From Saccopteryx bilineata (Eukaryota > Chordata > Mammalia > Chiroptera > Emballonuridae), in the NCBI RefSeq assembly GCF_036850765.1, contig NC_089493.1, positions 125,184,239 to 125,248,238 of the forward strand: DNA of 64,000 bases. Direction: 5' to 3'. A program made the translations under genes and the position numbers. Below, piece by piece: positions 1 to 11,920 of the stretch. The notes under the pieces are model-generated. The model did no database searches and was not told the DNA's origin. It was given only the letters and a program-made list of their open reading frames with translations. Within the stretch, counting starts at the first letter, position 1. Each line of letters starts with the position of its first letter.

Positions 1-31
1 AACTGAGTATATGGAAGGTATTTTGTTATGT

Positions 32-34
<3 letters not shown>

Positions 35-80
<46 letters not shown>
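35..80. repeat. (AT)n microsatellite
   Basis: Uninterrupted AT dinucleotides for about 46 bp. The tract is self-complementary and can extrude as a cruciform. The open frame across it encodes only an alternating Ile-Tyr run and is not a gene. Confidence 0.95.
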
Positions 81-83
<3 letters not shown>

Positions 84-99
84 CATGTAATTATTCCAA

Positions 100-220
100 T
101 AACCTTGTGGGATAGGCACTATTCTTATTCCCATTTTATAGATGATAAAACTGAGCTTTATGAGGGGAGTAACTTGCCCAGTGATGGAGCTGAGCTCAGA
201 TCAGGTTTCCCTGCCCAAGG
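100..220 (-). repeat. MIR SINE fragment
   Basis: Reverse complement of the MIR core. The stretch 'gatgataaaactgagc' followed by 'agtaacttgccca' is the antisense of the MIR 'cagtttcctcatctgtaaaat' region. It is diverged and lacks both ends. Confidence 0.55.
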
Positions 221-1879
221 CCAGTGTTTGCTTCATGAATCAGGTTTCTACAGCTCGGGCACACACAAGCCCTGCTCAGGCAGCTGGGCAATTCTAGGCA
301 GGGTTGTTTAAAGGGAATCAAGCATGGGCTGGGCAGTGGGCAAGGCAGGCCACTAGGAGCTGGCCAACCTGCCCATACGGGACCTGCAGACTGCTTGGGG
401 CCCCTGCCCAAGAGATGATGCACTGGCAGGCCCATCTGGACGTCTAGAACTGCCTGCGCTGCCAGTGACCATGAGCCTTCCCCAGCCAGCCACACCCAGC
501 TTCTCTTCCCTTGAAGGGGCCTCTGGACACACTGGATTCAGAATGAAAATAATGGTCAATTTGAGAGCACAGGTTCACCTTTCCCATAATTTCCCACTCC
601 CAGAACCCTCTGGGCTAAGCTAATCTCTTTGCATTACTGGGACATTTCCACCACACACATCATCTCTTTGAAACCACACATGCAGTGCGGGACTCTCTCC
701 CCATGTTCCAGATGAGGACGCACAGGCCCAGAGGTGTAGTTCACCTGCCATGTCAGACAGGGTCTAGAAAGAAGGACAGGACCAGGGCACCTTCTGTCTT
801 GCCCTGTGCTGTGAGGTGGTCCATCTGGTATTTTCTGGGGGATCTGGAGGCCAAGGGGTGTAGAAACAGAGTAAGGCAGTGCCCAAGTATACATACCGAA
901 GATGCCAAATGTGTAGCCATCTCTGCTGGATCTCTCCATGGCTCCACCAGCTCTCCTGTGGGATCAACTCAGATGTCTGTGCAGCAGCAGTGAGGAGGCA
1001 GAGTCTTCTGCCAGGAACGGAGTCCTGTACCACACAGCCAGCCTGCTCTGGAGGGGAGGCTGGTAAGAGGTCGCTGGTCTGAACTGAGCCCACCACTGCT
1101 GGCTAGTGGCTTACCCTCTCTGAGCCTGTTCTTTACCAGCAAGGACACTGATGCCTGCCCTTGCTCACCTAACAGGAGAGGCATGAAGGTCAAAGGAGGT
1201 TGTCGATCTGGAGGTACTCAGGGCAGCACGTCCTTGTAAATAGAAGGCATGTGCTTTTTCAGGGAGGCTGTTGAAATGCACCAGGCTCTCAGGTGTGCAC
1301 ACGCGCATACACAGTTTTTCTGTCAGATTGTGCAGGGATTCTTGAAACACCAGGGTGTCCCCAGGACAGTGCTGCGGAACCAGAGACATCCCAGGAGTGG
1401 CTTCCCTCTGTGAAAGAATCTGGGCTGTGGGAAGAGCAGAAGCCCACTTACACACAGGGTGAGGACAGTTTCAGAGCTAGCTGTCACCCAGGCTGGAAGG
1501 AGACTGTCTCGCGGCCTCAGAGTAATCGATCAGGATCAGGTGAGAACCGGAAAGCTGCTCTCTTCTCCATTTCAAAGCCAGGAACAGGAAGACCTGGAAG
1601 AATTCAGCGACTTGCCTAAAGACAGACAAATAGGAAGTTAGTGCAAGCTCCTGTTGCACCTGTAACACCCACCAAGTACCTCAGCCTTCACTCAACATGG
1701 AAGACACACCTGTGCACGTGCACACACACATGTTGTATACATGCACACGTACACCTGCCCCTCCGGGGCCACACTAAACGGACTCTAGAGAAACAAAGCA
1801 AACCTTGGGCTATGCCTCGTGAAGTCTGTTGGAATATGAAACACGGGGACCCAGAATGTTTCTCAGGAGTCACGTGTGC
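221..1879. other. unique non-coding DNA
   Basis: Mixed-composition sequence with no recognisable coding frame. Short frames of 60-118 codons occur on both strands and overlap one another, as expected by chance at this GC content. A weak MIR-like piece lies near 1,105-1,150. An alternating purine-pyrimidine CA/CACA patch lies at 1,715-1,750. I see nothing else. Confidence 0.6.
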
Positions 1880-2035
1880 TGAGCTGGGACCCCTGCTGTC
1901 ACTTATTAGCTGTGCCACCTTGAGCACCTTGCAGTCTAAGCTTCTTCACCATAAAATGAGGCTAGTGAAGTACTTGCTTATCATGTCCATGAAATGATAC
2001 AACACTTGCGTAAGCGCTCAGCCCTTGCCTGGGCT
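1880..2035 (+). repeat. MIR SINE fragment
   Basis: Sense MIR core: 'cttattagctgtgccacctt', then 'cataaaatgagg', and a tail resembling 'gcgctcagcccttgcctgg'. Diverged, with no target-site duplication visible. Confidence 0.6.
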
Positions 2036-2149
2036 GTAGCTCAAGGTATTGTTACTGCAGAGAGCAGAGGACTCACTCCATGCAGTCCCCCAGACCTGTG
2101 CAAACGTAAAGCGGGGCCTTGGCCTCACAGAGAGCGCTTGGCTATGTGC

Positions 2150-2320
2150 TTTTAATACTTGTCTCATCTTGTTTAACAATAATCCCAGGAAGTTTTTCTA
2201 GTTTTCCTCACAACAGGCCAGAGAGGTTAAATAACTTGCCCCAGGCCACACAGCTGATAAGGGGCAGCACAGAGAGTTGAAGCCAGGTTTGTCTACCTCT
2301 AAAGTAAAAAGACCTCCTTC
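2150..2320 (-). repeat. MIR SINE fragment
   Basis: Antisense MIR with a well-preserved core: 'agaggttaaataacttgccc' followed by 'aggccacacagctgataa'. One of the clearest MIRs in the window. Confidence 0.75.
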
Positions 2321-2899
2321 TACTCCACACTGCATCTCCAAGAAGTTCCACCTCATCTCCTGGCATGCAGATGGTTTGCGGAACAGGTTCCTGGGTCACA
2401 GATCTGCCTTCTGCAAATGGGCAAGACATACTTGATGCTGGGCTGAGTTTCTTAGCCCGGGGGCCAGGAACAGTGGCTGCTTTCTCTGTGAGCCAGTCAG
2501 CAGCCTGTGTCACTGTCAGCTAGATCAGGCCTACCTCCGGGGTGGTCTGAACCTAGGACCATGTGGATGGTGAGGAGTCTTCCTGCCTGGGTCCCAGGAG
2601 ACTGTCTCAGAGTTATCTCATGGTCTGAGTTTAGGGACTCCAGAGTGCAGTCCCTCAGAATGTGCTGACCCAGCTATTTCACACACCTCCCTAGTCCAGG
2701 CCTGTAGGCTCTCTTTTACTATTTTCTAAGGTCTGCTTGGACTACAGTTTCCTCTCAATCCAGAGAAACAGGTTTTAGGCATGGTGAGGGTGAAGTGGGG
2801 TGAGAGGGGAGAATAATTAATTCCAATTGTCCATACTTCTGAGGCCAGAGACAAGTCTGCTCCAGTAGCGGTGACAGGAACGGGAAGGAGGAAAAATTT

Positions 2900-3060
2900 T
2901 AACATCGGACAGAATGGAGCTTAAATCCTGGTGTTGCTATGCTCAGCTGAGTAACCTAGGAAAGTCGGGGTGTCCTGGGCTTCAGTCTTACCACTGGTAA
3001 GGTGGGACCTGCCTCTCATGATCCTCCTGAGAGGTAATGAGACTCTGCATAGGGCTAGCC
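2900..3060 (+). repeat. MIR SINE fragment
   Basis: Sense MIR: 'cttaaatcctggtgttgcta', then 'gagtaacctaggaaagtc', 'cttcagtcttaccactggta' and 'atgatcctcctgagaggtaa'. Moderately diverged. Confidence 0.6.
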
Positions 3061-4138
3061 CAGGAACTTCGGTCTCTGCCCTCCTGTGTGCTGGGTTGAG
3101 TAACACCAGTCCTGGCATCCAACCTTCTCACAAAGACACAGAGGCCAACCCCTCACCATGGCTCCCTCCCGACCCTCTCCTTCTTCTCTGTCTCAAAATA
3201 AGACCTTCCCGCACCCCCACCCCCACCCCCGTGCATACACGCACAGACGCACACACAAATCACCAGGAATTGTTCCATGGAGATTCAGAACTGAAGAATG
3301 CTTGCATAACCCCAGCCAATGATCTAAGCCTCAATATATTTTCCCTTCCTTTTTATTTTATCTTATTATTTTTTTAACTTTAATTTCATTTAGCCTGGCT
3401 TTCATACTAACAATACCAGCCCTGAGATAAAAGCATGTGCATTATAACTTTGCCTTATTCAACTTTCCAAATTTCCGTGAGCACCTGAATGATGGGAAGG
3501 AGAAGCCAGATGCTCCGTGCGGTGCTCCAAGCCTGCTGGAGCTCTGTTGCTGCAGGAAGGGGTCTTTGTGAAGAAGTGGATCATTTTTCTCCTGGAGTGA
3601 TTGTGCTGAAATTAGGGAAGGGATGCAGGATAGCACTGGTCAGTTCCTTTCCCTTCTCTGAATGCAAGGAAACTTTATCTCAGATTAAATCTTGCTGTGG
3701 TCCCATAAATCATGGCCCATGATGTACTTCCATGCATCTGGAACAGGAAGAACCAGCACTCTCGCCCACCCAGGAGGCTGCAATGTGCAGGGAAGCCATA
3801 AATCCTCATTTGCCTTCCTTCTGCTTTCCAAAGTTAGTGTGGGTGCACCTGGCCAGGGGAAAGCAAGGGTTTCAAAGCTTCTGCTACCTTCTGTGAAACC
3901 AAAAAGACCCACCAAGGATGGTGCCTCTGCTGTCTGAAGGCAGCAAAGGTAATGAGGTAATTTCCTGTGCTGTGACCATTCTCCCAGGATGGCTGGCCAG
4001 TGCACAGAGGAAGAACAGGGAAGCGGATCCAGCTCTGCTGTGTCCCCAGACGGCAGGGAACCTATGTAGGGAAAGGTGTTTCTACATTTCAATGGATCTG
4101 AACCCTGCTGTCCCCCTTGTTCCTTGGAAGTGGTATGT

Positions 4139-4140
<2 letters not shown>
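3061..4140. other. unique non-coding DNA
   Basis: No coding frame or repeat family recognised. It contains a C-rich CACCC run near 3,213-3,232 and a T-rich stretch near 3,340-3,390. Overlapping frames on both strands around 3,690-4,090 have no domain I recognise. Confidence 0.55.

Positions 4141-4181
<41 letters not shown>
4141..4181. repeat. (TG)n microsatellite
   Basis: About 20 uninterrupted TG dinucleotides. The run of Cys-Val codons in one frame comes from this tract. Confidence 0.95.
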
Positions 4182-4988
4182 TTAGCCTGGTTAACTGGGG
4201 AACTGGAGGCCCTAGAGCAGAGCCCAGAACCTCCCTGGGTTAGGCCTACTATCCCCAAACTCTTTGCCCAATTTCAGGTTAGTGTCACTCAAAATTGGAT
4301 GCTTAGGGCTTTGGGAAAGGTAAGGCTGGGGAATTATAGTGTCCCACCAACAGGCTGGTGAGGAAGGGGTTTTGTCCTAAAGCCGGTCCGGCCCTGTGGG
4401 TAAGAGAGGGGTTCCCCTAAAGGGTGCCAGAGAGTTATTCCATGGACTGGAGGTGAGGGAGGACACTGGGCTCAGTGACTAGAGGAGATATGACCCGGGG
4501 CACCCACACGTGCTCTATCGCTGTGCTGTTTTCTCTTGGTGGGAAGGGCCGTGTTTACACTGGAGCTTCACTTTCTCCTCTGGACTCCTTTCAGGTGTCC
4601 ACACCCCTCCTTACTGCCTTCCAGACTAAGGGGTGGGGAGGCGGCGGGAAGCTCCCCCTCACTCCATCACTGAGGCCATAGTAGTGGCAGGGTCACAGGG
4701 AGAGAGACAGGTGCGGGTGTGGCCAGTGGTGGCTCCCACAGCCTCCCTACACACCTTGAGAGCAGGTCTGAGGGTGATGCTCTTCCCCGAACACAGCACA
4801 GGAAGGTGACCCTCCAAGGGACGAGGACTCTTTAAATTATGCGTCCAAAGGGTTTTCAGTGCATAGCAATACCAGTGGCATTTATCCCAAGGGTAGAGAC
4901 AAATCTTTAGATATCTATTTTTTTCAATCAAATTATTTTATTGTTTCTGTTGATTGGATCAGAATAGAATTTGGCCTCTAGGCTGTGT
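4182..4988. other. unique non-coding DNA
   Basis: No gene or named repeat recognised. Overlapping short frames only. Confidence 0.5.
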
Positions 4989-5026
4989 ATTCATTCATTC
5001 ATTCATTCATTCATTCATTCATTCAT
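4989..5026. repeat. (ATTC)n microsatellite
   Basis: Nine tandem ATTC units with no interruption. Confidence 0.95.
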
Positions 5027-6504
5027 GCCTTGTTTAGTTTTTCTTAGAACCACATCATTGAATCAAATACTAGCCTATTCAAAAATGGATGAGTACCTGT
5101 GATGGTTAATTTTATGGGTCAAGTTGAGCACAGAGGAGGACAGAACTCTGATTGGCCAGGTCCAGTCACATGAACACTCAGGTGAAACACATGCCCACCT
5201 GATTCACAGACCCTTAGAATGATGGTTTCCCCAAGGAGAGGGTAGACAGACAAACATGTCCCTTCACACCTCATGTATTCTCCTCCCCACATGCTCCCTC
5301 CGTTCCACCCCCACCCAAACAAAAATCCCCCAAGGGAAGGAGTGAAGTCGTTACCTCCTCATACCTATCCCTTCTGACACTGGGTCCTGTTCCAAACAAC
5401 TGGCTTGACTCTGTCCCTCCTTAGTCAGTCGGTACTGTTCACTTTCTGGTTGCTCACCCCTTTGCAAAGAGCTGCAGGAGGTGCACCAGCTGCTAAACTA
5501 TGGTCCTAGCTCATGGGACTTATAGCCTAAGAGAAGTGATGCACAAATACTTACCATGAAAGTAAGTGATCCCTTGGCTGTGTGGTCAGAAAAAGAGAAG
5601 CCAAGGAATTGCAGGAGGCTTGGGTGAAGTTGGGCTCGATGCTTTGGCATATTTGAAGGAGCAGAGAGGTGTGTTCCATGCACCAAACCTTCCCTCAGCC
5701 AGTTGTGAGTTAGTGTGCTGAAGGGTAGGTGGAGACTGTGCTTCACATAGGCAAGCACCCTGCCCCAGGGCCAAACGCAAAAGGCCTCTGAGGACAGAAC
5801 TGTGTTTTTCCCTTCCCGCATACTCCATAAAACTTCCCAAGATTAAGTGCATCTTGTTCTTGATCATTTCGGGCCAACCCTACTTTTCACAGTCTTTCTT
5901 TAGGTTTGTGACTTGTGTCTGTCTCCATGCCTTCATTTATCTTGCAGTCTCCACCTCTGTCTCTGTAACTCTCTGTGTGTTTGTGTCTGTAAAACTCTCC
6001 TTCTCTTTGTTTCTATCAATAATGTGCTCTCTCCTCAGAGTGGAGACCCAATTGCCTTTACCAAAAATACTTGAGCCCACCGTGCTGGCCACCTGTCCCA
6101 ACCACCGACCATGGATTAGATCTGTTAGCACTTCCAGGCCAGGTAAGATCCCATGGTCACCATCTGCTGGCATTCAGGCATTCATTCAATGAAAATAAAA
6201 CTTAGACAGGACCACAGAGGGCATATGTAACCACTTTTAAGAAAACCAACTATTCGCAAGCACTTCAACACCTTTGCCTCCACGCAAATACTCAAAAGCA
6301 GGAGGTGTGTTCACCAGAGCTGGATCTGTGCTGAGTGTCAGGCTGTGTCTTCACTGGGGAAGGAATGAGAGCTGAGTGGGTGGAAATCAGAGTACAGATC
6401 CTTCCAGGGCAGGAAAAAAATATGTTAGGAGAGGGGAAGCCCCACCATTAGCCTGTCTTTTCTACAAGAACATTGAAAAGACAAAGGAAGAAGATTGTTT
6501 CTTG
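5027..6504. other. non-coding DNA with old repeat remnants
   Basis: The stretch from about 5,100 to 5,330 begins with 'tgatggttaattttatgggt'. This resembles a common dispersed mammalian repeat that I cannot name with confidence. A short L2-like piece may lie near 5,490-5,560. The remainder is unique, with only chance frames. Confidence 0.45.
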
Positions 6505-6650
6505 CACCAATCATGCAGTAGAACACTCACCTCTTTTCTTTTTAGCAGAGGAGAAAGTTGAGGCTCAGAGAGGTTAATTGACTTGCCTAAGATCACACAG
6601 CCAGTAAGTGATAAAGTGGGACTCAATGCTGGTCTTTCTGGATTCCATTA
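6505..6650 (-). repeat. MIR SINE fragment
   Basis: Antisense MIR: 'gttgaggctcagagaggtta' followed by 'attgacttgcctaagatcac' and 'acagccagtaagtgataaag'. Clear core match. Confidence 0.72.
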
Positions 6651-7189
6651 TTTCAGAGGGCTTTTACTCCTTCAATAGAAGAGAGAGCATATGTATTTAT
6701 TATCAGCCTTTTAGTAAGAGCTTACTTTAAATTCATTTACCAGGTTTGCTGGTAAGAAACTATATATCAAGGACATGGGACACAGGAAGGATAGGTGTTG
6801 GTGAAATTCAGAGATCAGGAAAAGTTCAGAAACATGAGTACTATTCAGAAGGGGAGTTATAATAAAGGGAATGGAGCAACTCGAGGCAGCTGGGGTGCAG
6901 GAGCACATAGAAGGTGCTCAATGTGCTTTCATTCGAGTATATGGGAGATGGGGTGCTGTGTGGCCCTGACAGATGAGGAGTTGCTCCACTTTTCATGTTC
7001 AATGCTGGGAAGCCTGGCATTCCCAGGCTTGCACACCTGTTCCTTCACACTCCCGCCTTGGAACCTTTGACCTCCAACCTTCAGGACAGCACTCGGTCCC
7101 CGTAAGTTTCCATTCCCTTATCTGTATCCTGCAGCTGCAGCTCCTCCAGGCCAGACAGGACTTAGTAAGCCCTAGAAACAGCAGTGGGA

Positions 7190-7640
7190 TTTGGCTGGTT
7201 TGAACACACCGTTTAGCCTGAAATTAAAGCATTAATTATGGCTCCAGCACTGTGTACAAACCTGTCCTTATAAAGTCTTTGTTCTCTCTTCTGTAAAGTG
7301 GAGTTTCTGCTCCTCCTACTTCACAGAAATGCTATCAGAGGCAATAAGGCGAGGTCTGGTAAACTAGACTTTGAGAAATATCCCACCAATATCCAAAGCC
7401 AAGGTGCTGTTCTGTTTAGTTTCAATTAAAGACCTCAAAATTGCATTTTCCAACCCGTTAGCAACAAACCATTTGTTTGTAGACCTTACTCCCTGTTCAC
7501 ATTAGGGAGGGAACATTAACAACCCCGGGAATATTTACACTGTCACCCAGCAGAAGCAATAAAACTTGGGGGTGATCAAGTTTAAATCCACTCTGGTTTA
7601 TAAAACACTCAGGTTCCAAGTAAACCACCATGGAGAGTCA
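7190..7640. promoter_or_regulatory. candidate conserved non-coding element
   Basis: A/T-rich sequence free of recognised repeats, with homeodomain-type words ('attaaagcattaattatgg' near 7,222; 'tttcaattaaagacc' near 7,420) and FOX-like words ('aaacaaac'-type, 'gtttgtagacc' near 7,474). The texture resembles vertebrate developmental enhancers. Conservation cannot be tested from one sequence, so this is inference only. Confidence 0.3.
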
Positions 7641-7909
7641 CATGGTTAAAAGAAGAAAAAAAGACAGGGAGATGATAAAACCTCCCCTCTCAAATACTTT
7701 GAATCCATAACCACGTTATGGAAGTACTACATTAGCCATGGAAGGGTTGCTTATCTGCCCAAAGACTCTCGCTAGCTGGAGAAATTCATAAGCCTGGTGT
7801 GTGCATCAGGGTTGCCTCGGTGTGATAACAGACTCCCCAGCACCCACTGGCCTCCAGTCACCGCCCCTCCCCACTAAATAAAGGAAGACAAACAGCTTGT
7901 GGAAACAAC

Positions 7910-7980
7910 CCCGTGAAATGAGGCATACATCCTGACTCTCAGACCCTCAGTTTCTCCATCTGCAAAATGAGTTGAACAAG
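7910..7980 (+). repeat. MIR SINE remnant
   Basis: Short sense piece: 'cctcagtttctccatctgca' followed by 'aaatgagttgaac'. Only the MIR core is present. Confidence 0.45.
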
Positions 7981-8570
7981 ATCGATCTTGTATTCCTTTG
8001 TATTGTTTTACTTTTACATGTTGTCAAAAGCAAACTGATAACAACCCCGATATGAAATGACAAAGAAAATGAAAACAGAATTGCTCTGACCACCATAAAA
8101 GTGAGGTGGGGCCAGAGCCACGGCCACCTGCACCCCTGCCACTTCCCCAGCGAGGCACGCCCCCCGAACCCCTGGGTTTGAAACAGTACAGTCCACATTG
8201 CTCCTCAGATGATCTTTGGAGACCCTTTAAAATGTCACTCTCTGTGATTTTACAATCCTTTTGACATTCTTTGATTCTTCCCTCCTTTGGTTCTCTGTGA
8301 GGCACGGCCTCATTTCCTGAGGCCGTGTGTGCCACATAAGCTCCGTGTAGTCCGGAGAGTGCCTCTGAGGACGGGGATCACAGATGTGGGCGCGCCTGGC
8401 CCGGGCCGCTGTCCAGCACAGCTCTGGAGGAGCCCCCTCTCTTTCTGGCCCCCAGCCTTGCCAGGGGCGCTGACCTCCAGCCCTCCAGCCCTCCAGCCCC
8501 GCAGGTTGGTTGGGCTCTACCGGGAGTTCAGATCAGCCCCACCCTAATAGCTGTGTACTTCCTAATATGG
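7981..8570. other. GC-richer unique DNA with a hairpin
   Basis: Locally GC-rich (about 8,380-8,520) but with few CpGs, so not a convincing CpG island. It contains three consecutive copies of 'ccctccag' at about 8,475-8,500 and a perfect 10-bp hairpin at 8,303-8,327. No coding frame recognised. Confidence 0.5.
8303..8327. other. perfect 10-bp hairpin
   Basis: CACGGCCTCA at 8,303-8,312 pairs perfectly with TGAGGCCGTG at 8,318-8,327 around a 5-nt loop (TTTCC). It is not followed by a T-run and does not belong to any repeat I recognise. Confidence 0.85.
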
Positions 8571-8572
8571 CC

Positions 8573-8603
8573 TGTGTGTGTGTGTGCGTGCATGTGGGCG
8601 TGC

Positions 8604-8644
<41 letters not shown>

Positions 8645-8659
8645 CGCGCGCGTGTGTGT
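8573..8659. repeat. (TG)n/(CG)n compound microsatellite
   Basis: Alternating TG with embedded CG blocks ('gcgcgcgcgtgcgcgcgcgtg'-type pattern at 8,634-8,653). This alternating purine-pyrimidine composition is favourable for Z-DNA. Confidence 0.93.
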
Positions 8660-11598
8660 TGGTGGAGGTCTGTCCCCAGCACCACCATGCTAGGGCCATG
8701 CCCCCGGTCCCTGTGGAGCTGTCTGCACACCTAGCCTCTCCCACTGGGGCCTGAGTAGATGTATGTGTACAGTGTTTTCAAATAACCTGGTTGATTTTTT
8801 TCTAGTAAAACTGTTTTTTATTGCTGTTCCCAGCCCACCGAGCACCAGCTGTGATGAGAATCACTTGTATGGTAAAGTGCTGTTGATAAAATTGTTCCCC
8901 CCGGAACGCAGGGATGCGCTCACACAGCATGCTGTTGGCTCTGCCCTGCTCCTGATCACCCTGCCTCCCCACTCCCACTCTTTGCCAGCAGCTTCCACTC
9001 ACCTCCTGGCCTTTCCCTCCATTGTCCACCCCTCCTTCCCGCTCATTATCCTTCTCCCCTCCTCCCTTTTCCTTCTACCCTCTTTTGTTTCCCTGCCTTT
9101 CCCTCTAATATCCCTTGACTGTCTCCCTGTTTGCCCCCTTCCTGCTTCTCTCCCACTTTTCTCCCTCACACCCCCACTTCTTTCTGCGTCCTCACTGCCT
9201 GTCTCTCCAGGAGCTGCCCATTTGGGGCCTGGCTCAGTTCAAGAAGGCCGCATGGGAGGTCCCAGGCTTCTCTTCAGACAGAGGCAGACACAGCCCAATC
9301 CCAATAAGCAGGCCATACTCTGGGCAGCTGTTTGTGCTTTGAGGACCCCCCCCCCCAGCCCATCTCCAGATATGCCCCTGGATACAGAAGGGACAAGCAA
9401 AAGAAGGCAGATAGTAAAACATACAGTAGGTTCAGGGAACGGTGGGTAATCTGAAGGAACAGCTGACGAGGAGCTGCTGACCTACCCAAGTGTGATGAGG
9501 TAGGTCAGGAGCTGATTATAGGAGCCTGAAAAACCTGGCTAAGGATCTCGATTTGACCTGTAGTCCTTTCCAGTCATTAGAGTGCTCACAGCTTTGGTAA
9601 TACAAACTCAACTTACTTTATGTTGAATTACACTGCTGGGTGAGCTTCAGGTCCAGTTCTATCAAGACTCCTGCTCAATCTTTTCTGTCTACATGTCTGC
9701 TTGGCTCTAATGAAAACAACAACAACAACAAACAGGTCTGCAAACAATAGTTTGGGCAAAGGATTTCCTTGTTCATTGCCAGCAGGAGATAAAGAGAACA
9801 CAGCTTCCCATAGCTCTCTTGAGAGCAAAGAGGGCTTTTTGAGAAACGCTAGCCTAATGTCTCATGGACCAAAATTGGATCGCATGACCTTCCCTGAACC
9901 AACCATTGGTGAGGACAAAAGGTATTCCTTTACACCAATCAGGCACTTCCTCTGGACTGAGGGCAAACCCCCAAGTTCAAGCTGCTACCCAGGGATGGAG
10001 TGGGCGAGCTGCTAGAGAGCAACCACAACACCTCCACAGTTTAAAGTCCTCCCAGGGGAACCGGGGCTTGGAGCAAAGGGAACACGAGACTCTGGGCTGG
10101 CAAAGAGCATCTTCTCAGACCAGCAATATTAGCTGAAGAGTTTGGGGGTAATATGCTGCCTTAAATGATCAGAGAATGCAAAATATACATGCTGCTTTAA
10201 ATTAAATCTTGACACTCTGAAGAAATTTTCTGCTTAGCCAAATCACACAAGGGTATGCTCACCCTTGTTTTGATCATTTTTCTGACACATGGAAAATGCA
10301 CATTAAGTACTTGCTCAGCGAGTGAGTGAATGAGGGAATGATAGAGACAGGCAATTGCAGGCTTTGGCAGAAAAGTTTGAGAAACAGTGCAATAAACAGA
10401 GGGAGTGCCCAGAAAGTTGTTTTTATTTATTTTTTTACTAATAGCTGCCTTATGGAGATATAGTTCGTATGACATAAAATCCACCCTTTTAAAGGGCACA
10501 ATCCAGTAGTCTTTAGTGTGTTCACAGTGCTGCATGACCAACACCAGTACCGGAACAGTTCAGAGCCAGGTGTGGAGAGACTCATGCCCACAGAGTGAGG
10601 GCTCAGGGCTGTGAGTAGCAGGGGGAAGACAGGCCTGCTTGGAGGAATGTGCATCTGGCAGAAGCCGAGAGAAACACTAGAAACTATTGCAATGCTAAAG
10701 GGAGCCAATGAAACCTTGGTTTCAGGGTGGTAACAACTCGTGTGAGAGAGGTCACAGAGGCTGCAGACACAGGTGTGGGGGCCGCCTGTAGTGGACAGAG
10801 GGACTGCAGGGTAAAGACGTGGCCTTGTTTCCAAGCCACCAGATTTCTATCACACACACCCGCGCTGCATGGGTGGGCCGGGCTGCAGCCAAGAGCAGGT
10901 ATGTGTGCCCACCTCACCCGCTGGAGGCAGAAATGCCAGGAACATGGGTCCCCAGGTGTGGCTGCGTGGAGACGCAGAGCTGGCATGGCCTGCCCAGACT
11001 ACTCAGAGAGCAGCATCCCAGGTGCCGCCCACCAGGCTCAGCCACTAAGTGATGTTTCAAGGATGGAGTTGATCCAGTAAGGGGGAAACAAAAAAAGAAT
11101 TTATGTTTCACTCAGGTGGGTCCCCTTGGGAGTCCTGAAACTTCCTGCAACTGGGCCTGGAGAAAGGCAGGGTGACAATATCCAACTCCATCTCGCAGGG
11201 TGTGCTAGGGAATGCTGAGTCCAGGACAGTGGCTTACTGAAAGCTCTCTGCAAAGTGGGCCTTGGCGAGGCCAGACTAAGCAGGAAGGTGGCGTAAAAAC
11301 CTGGGCACAAAAGTGAAGCCCCAAGCCCTGGGCCATCTCTGTCTTTCCCGAGTTACCTTGGCTTTAGAGTCTTCAGTTCTAAAATAAAGGATGAGGACCA
11401 GCTCAAAATTGCCCAAAATGTTTTTCTCTGAATACTGAGCCCTTTGGGGGAAAGTTGTAGGGTATGCAAAATACTATATTAACCTATGGGGGCTAGAAGG
11501 CAGCTGTTGACCTCTTCTCAACCTAGAATCTCCCCCAAGTATCTGATGAATGGGTTGGATTGGGGAGCTTAGAACATCACTCCCTAATCCCATCTAAA
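8660..11598. other. unique non-coding DNA with old repeat remnants
   Basis: A pyrimidine-rich stretch (C/T) runs from about 8,950 to 9,210 and produces the long 228-codon plus-strand frame at 8,763-9,449. That frame has low-complexity Ser/Pro/Leu composition and no domain, so I do not call it a gene. A C11 run lies at 9,346-9,356. A stretch near 10,440-10,560 ('cacccttttaaagggcacaa') resembles a common ancient LINE-derived repeat that I cannot name. A MIR-like piece may lie near 11,330-11,400. Confidence 0.5.
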
Positions 11599-11608
11599 AA
11601 CAGCTTCC

Positions 11609-11910
11609 AGGCCTGGGTTGGCCCAGCATGTGGACGTCCCAGATTTGATTCCTGGTCAGGGCACATAGGAGAAATGACCATCTGCTTTTCTCCTCCCCCC
11701 CTCCTCTTTCTCTCTCTCTTCCCCTTCCACAACCAGTGGCTCTGTTGGTCTGAGTGCATCAGCCTCAGGCACTAAAAATAGCTCAGTTGATTCAGGCATT
11801 GGCTCCAGACAAGGTTACTGGGTGGATCCCCGTACAGGTGTATGCAGGAGTCTGTCTCACTGTCTTCCCTTCTCTCACTTAAAATATAAAATAAATACAA
11901 AAGAAATAAG
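11609..11910 (+). mobile_element. bat tRNA-derived SINE, long subtype, damaged head
   Basis: The body matches the better-preserved copy at 61,482-61,888: 'cctggtcagggcacatagga', 'ctttctctctctcttcccct' and the tail 'gcaggagtctgtctcactgt'. The tRNA-like head has lost roughly 18 bp between the A-box and B-box regions compared with that copy, so its internal Pol III promoter is probably dead. A near-perfect duplication flanks it (aacagcttcc at 11,599-11,608; aatagcttcc at 11,911-11,920). Confidence 0.85.
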
Positions 11911-11920
11911 AATAGCTTCC

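Noticed and set aside
4989..5026. CRISPR-like or regulatory direct repeats
   Set aside because: It is a plain ATTC microsatellite with no spacers. No CRISPR would be expected in a vertebrate nuclear genome.
8380..8520. CpG island or promoter
   Set aside because: GC is raised but CpGs are few and the stretch is short. No downstream first exon is visible.
8763..9449. 228-codon plus-strand open frame
   Set aside because: It runs over a C/T-rich low-complexity stretch and encodes Ser/Pro/Leu-rich sequence with no domain. A pyrimidine-rich strand has few stop codons, so length alone is not evidence.
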